The notes below the pieces were generated by a model. It did no database searches and was not told the DNA's origin. It was given only the letters and a program-made list of their open reading frames with translations. From PGYR01 sp041675005 (GTDB lineage: Bacteria; Bacteroidota; Ignavibacteria; Kapaibacteriales; UBA2268): a stretch of DNA of 47,262 nt. The translations under genes were made by a program, and so were the position numbers. Below are positions 43,509 to 47,262 of this stretch, piece after piece. Each line of letters starts with the position of its first letter. Position 1 is the first letter of the stretch. The stretch is taken from assembly GCA_041675005.1 (NCBI GenBank), contig JBAYUQ010000023.1, positions 1-47,262 of the forward strand, written 5' to 3'.

Positions 43509-43523
43509 GCGATACGTCTCTAC
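43509..43523. repeat. Dispersed palindromic repeat, half copy
   Basis: GCGATACGTCTCTAC is identical over 15 nt to 40752-40766. The left GAGACGTAT arm is missing here, so it is a truncated copy. Confidence 0.65.
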
Positions 43524-43524
43524 A

Positions 43525-43568
43525 GTAAAAAAAAGAGCAGAATCTGATTTTACTCAAATTCTGCTCTT
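43525..43568 (-). terminator. Terminator for the MbnP/MbnH operon
   Basis: Arms AAGAGCAGAAT (43533-43543) and ATTCTGCTCTT (43558-43568). On the minus strand the stem is followed by a run of eight T. It is about 150 nt beyond the last MbnP-family stop codon. Confidence 0.8.
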
Positions 43569-43718
43569 AGTTGGTACACTCTAGGATACTATTATCGAAC
43601 TCTATTTATCAGCAGATGAAAGAAATATCGGTATTAGTAACAAATAATAATCTCCACCTAATTAAAGATGAGGATATGGCTTGACAACGGTATTCACATT
43701 TTATATCAAGCGGTTTAT

Positions 43719-44663
43719 TTACTGTTTTACAAACTTTGCTGTATTAATATTTCCCATACTATCCTTTATCATAATTAAGTATGTACCAGTTGTTAGGTCA
43801 TTTATTCCAATTCTACTGTTATAAATAATACCCGATTGTACTGTTGAACCGTCTATTGAAATAATATCATAATCAGAATTCATGAATTTTGAATCAACAT
43901 TCAGATGATTTGATGACGGGTTTGGAGATAATTCAATACTCTTATTTACAGTTTCAACTGAACTTGTAGTTTTACTAGTTATGGCTCCTGACGGTATTAT
44001 ATTATCTACTAAAGCTCTAACTTCTTGTGAATTATTATAAAAATCATGGAATATTCCAAATTGAGTCATATCAACTGGAGCTAATAATTTTTGAATATTA
44101 AAATCAACCATGATATCTATTTTCCCATTATTTACACTAGCGTCTACATCTAAAGATAATGTACGGAATGATTCATCTCCAAGAATATGATACTGGAATG
44201 ATTTATCATATTGGCCATCGCCATCTGGGTCAGCCAGACCTTCTACTGCCCAGAATCTATAGCCAGCATTCCAACCCCAGTGCATAGATGGATTCTTAGG
44301 AGCTAAAGGATGGAAGAGATCAAATCGGTTTGGATCCTTTCCAATATTTTCTTTTTTTTCTACCCCAAATGATACCTTCATTTTATGTACAGACTCAATA
44401 TCTAAATCACCAAGATTATAATTACTAATCTTACCATTAGCTAGGACATATATACCATCAAGCGATTGACCGTCCAATTCAAATTGGCACATATAATACT
44501 CAAATCTTGTGACTTTGTATTTAATACCATCTGTGTTAGTGTATTCTGTGCCTAATGAAAATGAGGTTCCATCTACATTATAATTTATATTAAGATTGAC
44601 TTCTGTTGACATAGCAGCACTTGTTGATAGTGCTAACAGTAATGTGATTATTAATATTTTCAT
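43719..44663 (-). CDS. MbnP-family protein with T9SS sorting domain
   Basis: A 314-aa secreted protein. After the signal peptide comes an MbnP-type beta domain: VNLNINYNVDGTSF, KVTRFEYYMCQFEL, and the Trp-rich PSMHWGWNAGYRFWAVEG, followed by FQYHILGDESF. MbnP proteins bind copper after a partner dihaem enzyme (MbnH) oxidises a Trp to kynurenine. Residues from about 240 are a T9SS sorting domain (IELSPNPSSNHLNVDS, LTTGTYLIMIKDS). The MbnH-like gene lies 31 nt upstream in the same operon. Surface display of the copper site is inferred. Confidence 0.85.
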   Translation of the reverse strand: MKILIITLLLALSTSAAMSTEVNLNINYNVDGTSFSLGTEYTNTDGIKYKVTRFEYYMCQFELDGQSLDGIYVLANGKISNYNLGDLDIESVHKMKVSFGVEKKENIGKDPNRFDLFHPLAPKNPSMHWGWNAGYRFWAVEGLADPDGDGQYDKSFQYHILGDESFRTLSLDVDASVNNGKIDIMVDFNIQKLLAPVDMTQFGIFHDFYNNSQEVRALVDNIIPSGAITSKTTSSVETVNKSIELSPNPSSNHLNVDSKFMNSDYDIISIDGSTVQSGIIYNSRIGINDLTTGTYLIMIKDSMGNINTAKFVKQ

Positions 44664-44694
44664 AATTTTCTCTAGTATTAATTTTTTTAAATTA

Positions 44695-45789
44695 TTAATT
44701 TTCTTTGTATTCTGAATTAGTTAGATAAACTTCGTCAGTGAGTGTATTTAGAAAAGCAATTAAATCTTGCTTTTCTTGTTCCGTTAGATTCATTCCATCT
44801 TTGATACCATGTATATTTACATCCAATGTTGGTGATTCTTTTATTCCACTGTTATAGTGTTCTATTACCTCTGTCAAAGTTGCAAAACGACCATCGTGCA
44901 TATAAGGTCCAGAAACTGCTATATTCCTCAGCGAAGGCGTTTTAAATTTCGCATTATCTGTTGGTTTTTCAGTAAATTTAGCTCTGCCTAAATCTGTAAA
45001 TTCTGATTCGGCATCTAGTCCATTATTCATGAATTCGTGATTTGAGAAATCAGCATTAGCGTGACAGTGAAAACAATCAGCACCTCTTGCGTCGCCACTT
45101 GCTTCAAACTCAGTGAAAAATAAGTCTTTCCCTCTTTGTTCAGAGTCCGTATAAGTGGCCTCACCTCTTTCGACTTTGTCGAATTTGGAATCACCAGAAA
45201 CAAAGGTCAACATAAATTGTTCCATTGCTAAACTCATTTTCATACTGTCGACAGTGGAGTCACCAAAAGCTTTATAAAATAGGTTGCGATACTTAGATTC
45301 TGCTTGTAATTTACTTACAACATTTTCTAATGTTTCCCCCATCTCTAATAGATTTTCAATAGGACCTAAAGATTGGTCTCTGAGTAACTTTGCACGTCCA
45401 TCCCAGAAAAACCCCTTAGTGTGATAGAACATATTAAATATAGGCATCGAATTCCTATCTCCTACCTTCCCTTCTATTCCTTCAGAGAATTTCTTATCAT
45501 TATCAGTAAATGCATTGCTTTGATTATGGCAACTACCACAAGAAACAGTTCCGTCTATTGACATCATTTTCTCAAAAAATAGCGCTTTACCTAAAGCAAT
45601 CCCTTCGTTTGTTAGCGGATTATCTGAAGGCAATATAGCTGGCGGTAGATTACTCGGCAATACAAGAGTATAAGGTGTTGTCTTGAATTCAGATTTTGGG
45701 CCTGTTGTCGTGTCATCTTCATTACATGAAGTAAGAGAGATTAATATAATAACAATAGCAGCTAGTAAAATTAATAAATGGTTTTTCAT
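44695..45789 (-). CDS. MbnH/MauG-like dihaem cytochrome c peroxidase lipoprotein
   Basis: A 364-aa lipoprotein (LTSCNED lipobox) of the bacterial cytochrome c peroxidase/MauG superfamily. Two haem sites are present: GTVSCGSCHNQSNAFTD and ADCFHCHANADFSNHEF, with the family signatures FFWDGRAKLLRDQSLGPI and TPSLRNIAVSGPYMHDGRFATL. Flanked by two MbnP-family genes, it is best read as MbnH, the enzyme that modifies a Trp in MbnP. A peroxide-reducing role is the alternative. AAGGAGAT upstream is a strong ribosome site. Confidence 0.9.
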   Translation of the reverse strand: MKNHLLILLAAIVIILISLTSCNEDDTTTGPKSEFKTTPYTLVLPSNLPPAILPSDNPLTNEGIALGKALFFEKMMSIDGTVSCGSCHNQSNAFTDNDKKFSEGIEGKVGDRNSMPIFNMFYHTKGFFWDGRAKLLRDQSLGPIENLLEMGETLENVVSKLQAESKYRNLFYKAFGDSTVDSMKMSLAMEQFMLTFVSGDSKFDKVERGEATYTDSEQRGKDLFFTEFEASGDARGADCFHCHANADFSNHEFMNNGLDAESEFTDLGRAKFTEKPTDNAKFKTPSLRNIAVSGPYMHDGRFATLTEVIEHYNSGIKESPTLDVNIHGIKDGMNLTEQEKQDLIAFLNTLTDEVYLTNSEYKEN

Positions 45790-45790
45790 T

Positions 45791-46555
45791 TTACTTATCT
45801 CCTTTTATTGCAAAAGCATTTAGCAGATTCTCACTCAATTTACTACTCAAACCGAAGTCGGCAGCTTTATCAGAATGTGTGATAGGTGCGTTTTCTGTTA
45901 TATTAATCACGTTTGGAGATTCAAAATAAGCAGCAAGGTCAAAATTGAGTACAAGCGGCGTACCTTTTTCCACTTTGAAATTATTTTTGATATTAATCTT
46001 CATTAGGTTTTCATCTAACCCAATGTGATATGCAAAAGCTCCTTTCATCTGACCATCCTTAAAATGGTAACCTTCTACAGAGCAGAATATAAAACCATCC
46101 ATCCAATCCCAATATAGATTATTTATAATTGGGTTAAGTGGACTTGATGCAGCAAATAGATTAGGATTTTGATGATTCGTTGAAGAATCTACACCTAATA
46201 AAAATCTTAGTTCCGTATATTCATCTTCAGGTATATCTGGTAGTTCGAAAGTTACTCTTCCATCAGCCAAATTTATATAGGCTGCTGATGAATCCATTAT
46301 TATTTCCTTGCCATTACTATTTACTAATACAAAATTAGTCAATAAGTAATGGAGCTTTGAGAACTTTATCTCATTCCCAGATGAATTAGTATGCATAGAT
46401 ACTTCGGGGTCAACCGTTTCTTGACCGAAGCTATGATTTATAGTGACAGATAAAGTCACTTTTTCATTAGTTGGTTCGCTACTAGTAGTATTACTTTCGC
46501 AACTAACTAATAGTAATGCGAAACTAATTACCATAGCTGTAATATACTTGTTCAT
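45791..46555 (-). CDS. MbnP-family lipoprotein
   Basis: A 254-aa lipoprotein (LLVSCES, Cys19). The MbnP fold is indicated by VTLSVTINHSFGQETV, IKFSKLHYLLTNFVLVNSNG, NLYWDWMDGFIFCSVEGYHF and FAYHIGLDENLMKINI. It aligns in order with the T9SS MbnP-family protein at 43719 but has no sorting domain and is lipid-anchored instead. It lies immediately before the MbnH-like gene (1 nt), so the operon is MbnP-MbnH-MbnP. The Trp pair in YWDWMDG is the likely modification region. Confidence 0.85.
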   Translation of the reverse strand: MNKYITAMVISFALLLVSCESNTTSSEPTNEKVTLSVTINHSFGQETVDPEVSMHTNSSGNEIKFSKLHYLLTNFVLVNSNGKEIIMDSSAAYINLADGRVTFELPDIPEDEYTELRFLLGVDSSTNHQNPNLFAASSPLNPIINNLYWDWMDGFIFCSVEGYHFKDGQMKGAFAYHIGLDENLMKINIKNNFKVEKGTPLVLNFDLAAYFESPNVINITENAPITHSDKAADFGLSSKLSENLLNAFAIKGDK

Positions 46556-46610
46556 ATATTTATTCTCATATTTAATTTATAATAATTACTTAGTTAGAAT
46601 AAGAAATTAT

Positions 46611-47075
46611 CTAAATCAAATATGAGCAATTAAAGGAGTGTATGTCAACAATATAAGGCCTTCGCCTTGTTTGAAGGTTTATTGTTTTAAAGGTAGGGTC
46701 TTCAGTTTTGAGAGTTGAATAAGTCTCACTTACAATGAAAGAGACGGAAGAGAAATCAATGTTCTGAACATAAGGTGCGATTGTCAAATAATCAAAGTCG
46801 TTATATTCTAATATATCTTGGCAGCAACCTTTTTCATTCTTATCTTCACCAGTTGTTTCCTCTACTTTAACTTCTTTGTTACTACAGCAAGACTTAACGA
46901 TAACTACCTTGTGGCATTTATCACATTCCTCTGGGCTAAGAATACCAGGGATTATCAACGATTTTGATACTTCTGCTGTTTGCCCACAGATATGTGTATT
47001 TATATTGATTCCTAAGGTAGGTAACAATATAAGTATTGAGATTAATATGGATAATATGTTTTGTAACAGATTCAT
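46611..47075 (-). CDS. Cys-rich HYC_CC_PP-like exported protein
   Basis: A 154-aa protein from the ATG at 47075 (a TTG at 47084 is the other option). Hydrophobic N-terminus, then INTHICGQTAEV, ECDKCHKVVIVKSCCSN and a second Cys pair (KGCCQD). The order H-x-C-G, CC, CC resembles the HYC_CC_PP family found next to metal-related TonB receptors, although the final PP is replaced by RRRPYIVD. Cys pairs suggest copper or other soft-metal binding in the periplasm. It precedes the MbnP/MbnH operon on the same strand. Confidence 0.72.
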   Translation of the reverse strand: MNLLQNILSILISILILLPTLGININTHICGQTAEVSKSLIIPGILSPEECDKCHKVVIVKSCCSNKEVKVEETTGEDKNEKGCCQDILEYNDFDYLTIAPYVQNIDFSSVSFIVSETYSTLKTEDPTFKTINLQTRRRPYIVDIHSFNCSYLI

Positions 47076-47157
47076 TAAGAACAATATAACACCTTTCTAC
47101 TGAAATTTCAAAATATATAATGAGATTTTAGATTACAATAAGTAATAAACTAATTCG

Positions 47158-47165
47158 TATATTTG
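47158..47165 (+). promoter_or_regulatory. Possible Bacteroidota-type -7 element
   Basis: TATATTTG fits TAnnTTTG exactly and lies 16 nt before the start codon of the last gene. No convincing -33 TTTG was found at the right distance, so this is tentative. Confidence 0.35.
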
Positions 47166-47180
47166 GTCATGCACATACGT

Positions 47181-47262
47181 ATGAAAATATTATCCGCTTT
47201 ATTATTATTTGCTTTTACATTATCAACTACTGGTATTGTTATGAATAAGCACGAATGTAGTG
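47181..47262 (+). CDS. Small Cys/His exported protein (cut by the right edge)
   Basis: Twenty-seven codons from the ATG at 47181 are visible: a signal peptide (ILSALLLFAFTLSTTG) followed by IVMNKHECS. This matches the beginning of HYC_CC_PP-like proteins, where K-H-Y-C-G-G follows the signal peptide; here Tyr is replaced by Glu. An in-frame ATG at 47169 would add four residues. It is divergent from the related Cys-rich gene at 46611, so the metal-related region continues past the window. Confidence 0.6.
   Translation, partial: MKILSALLLFAFTLSTTGIVMNKHECS

Larger units (their letters stand above)
43349..43718. other. Intergenic region with repeat remnant and terminator
   Basis: Holds the presumed promoter of the three-gene operon next to 43348, a debris segment (gttattctgagaaaagagaa, 43461-43480), the half repeat at 43509-43523, the terminator at 43525-43568 for the MbnP/MbnH operon, and about 150 nt of AT-rich sequence with no visible gene. 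Confidence 0.6.

Overview
The window is an AT-rich chromosomal stretch from a Gram-negative bacterium of the Bacteroidota/Ignavibacteriota/Kapabacteria group (FCB). Evidence: three proteins with type IX secretion (T9SS) C-terminal sorting domains, many lipoproteins with a Cys lipobox, a TonB receptor with a carboxypeptidase-like N-terminal domain, a DUF3078 barrel and MbnP-family proteins. IspG is the short form (378 aa) rather than the long form usual in Bacteroidia and Chlorobia, which hints at a deeper branch; this placement is inference. No rRNA, tRNA, CRISPR array, intact insertion sequence or prophage was seen.

Layout. 1-1491: a modular secreted protein running off the left edge. 1869-2513: an orphan LuxR-type response regulator. 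2863-10471 (+): small lipoproteins, a Tat/T9SS intradiol dioxygenase, a TIGR01777 epimerase, unknown proteins, a HicB-like orphan and an MscS channel. 10506-13106 (-): a tandem pair of glycine-rich membrane proteins, a haem lipoprotein and a heptosyltransferase-like enzyme. 13122-15828 (+): a STAS protein and a membrane pyrophosphatase. 15947-17634 (-): an AbiE-type toxin-antitoxin pair with two related inverted repeats upstream. 18003-20942 (+): a lipoprotein metallo-hydrolase and aspS. 20939-24285 (-): a probable zinc-uptake operon (small His/Cys protein, His-rich lipoprotein, MazG-like enzyme, ZnuD-like receptor). 24492-25347 (+): a Rid-family protein and a DUF6265 protein. 25353-33521 (-): four paralogous small exported proteins, a DUF3078 barrel, a secreted C1 peptidase and an AddA-like helicase-nuclease. 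33715-38118 (+): gap, pgk, rhomboid protease and ispG. 38196-40349 (-): an Asp-box T9SS protein. 40350-40936: repeat debris and a gene relic. 40937-43348 (-): an unusual three-gene operon. 43719-47075 (-): MbnP, MbnH, MbnP and a Cys-rich protein, with a divergent small Cys protein cut by the right edge.

The best candidates for something undescribed are two. (i) The operon at 40937-43348 joins a TrxR-like flavoprotein without its CxxC, a short RlmN/Cfr-family radical SAM enzyme and a cysteine hydrolase; it sits between stretches of dispersed palindromic repeats. (ii) The four-paralog array at 31147-33521 has a shared exported scaffold whose central segments carry different peptide modules, some resembling motifs of Hcp tube proteins and of DUF4157 proteins. 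Both function assignments are inference; what is seen directly is gene order, paralogy and motifs.
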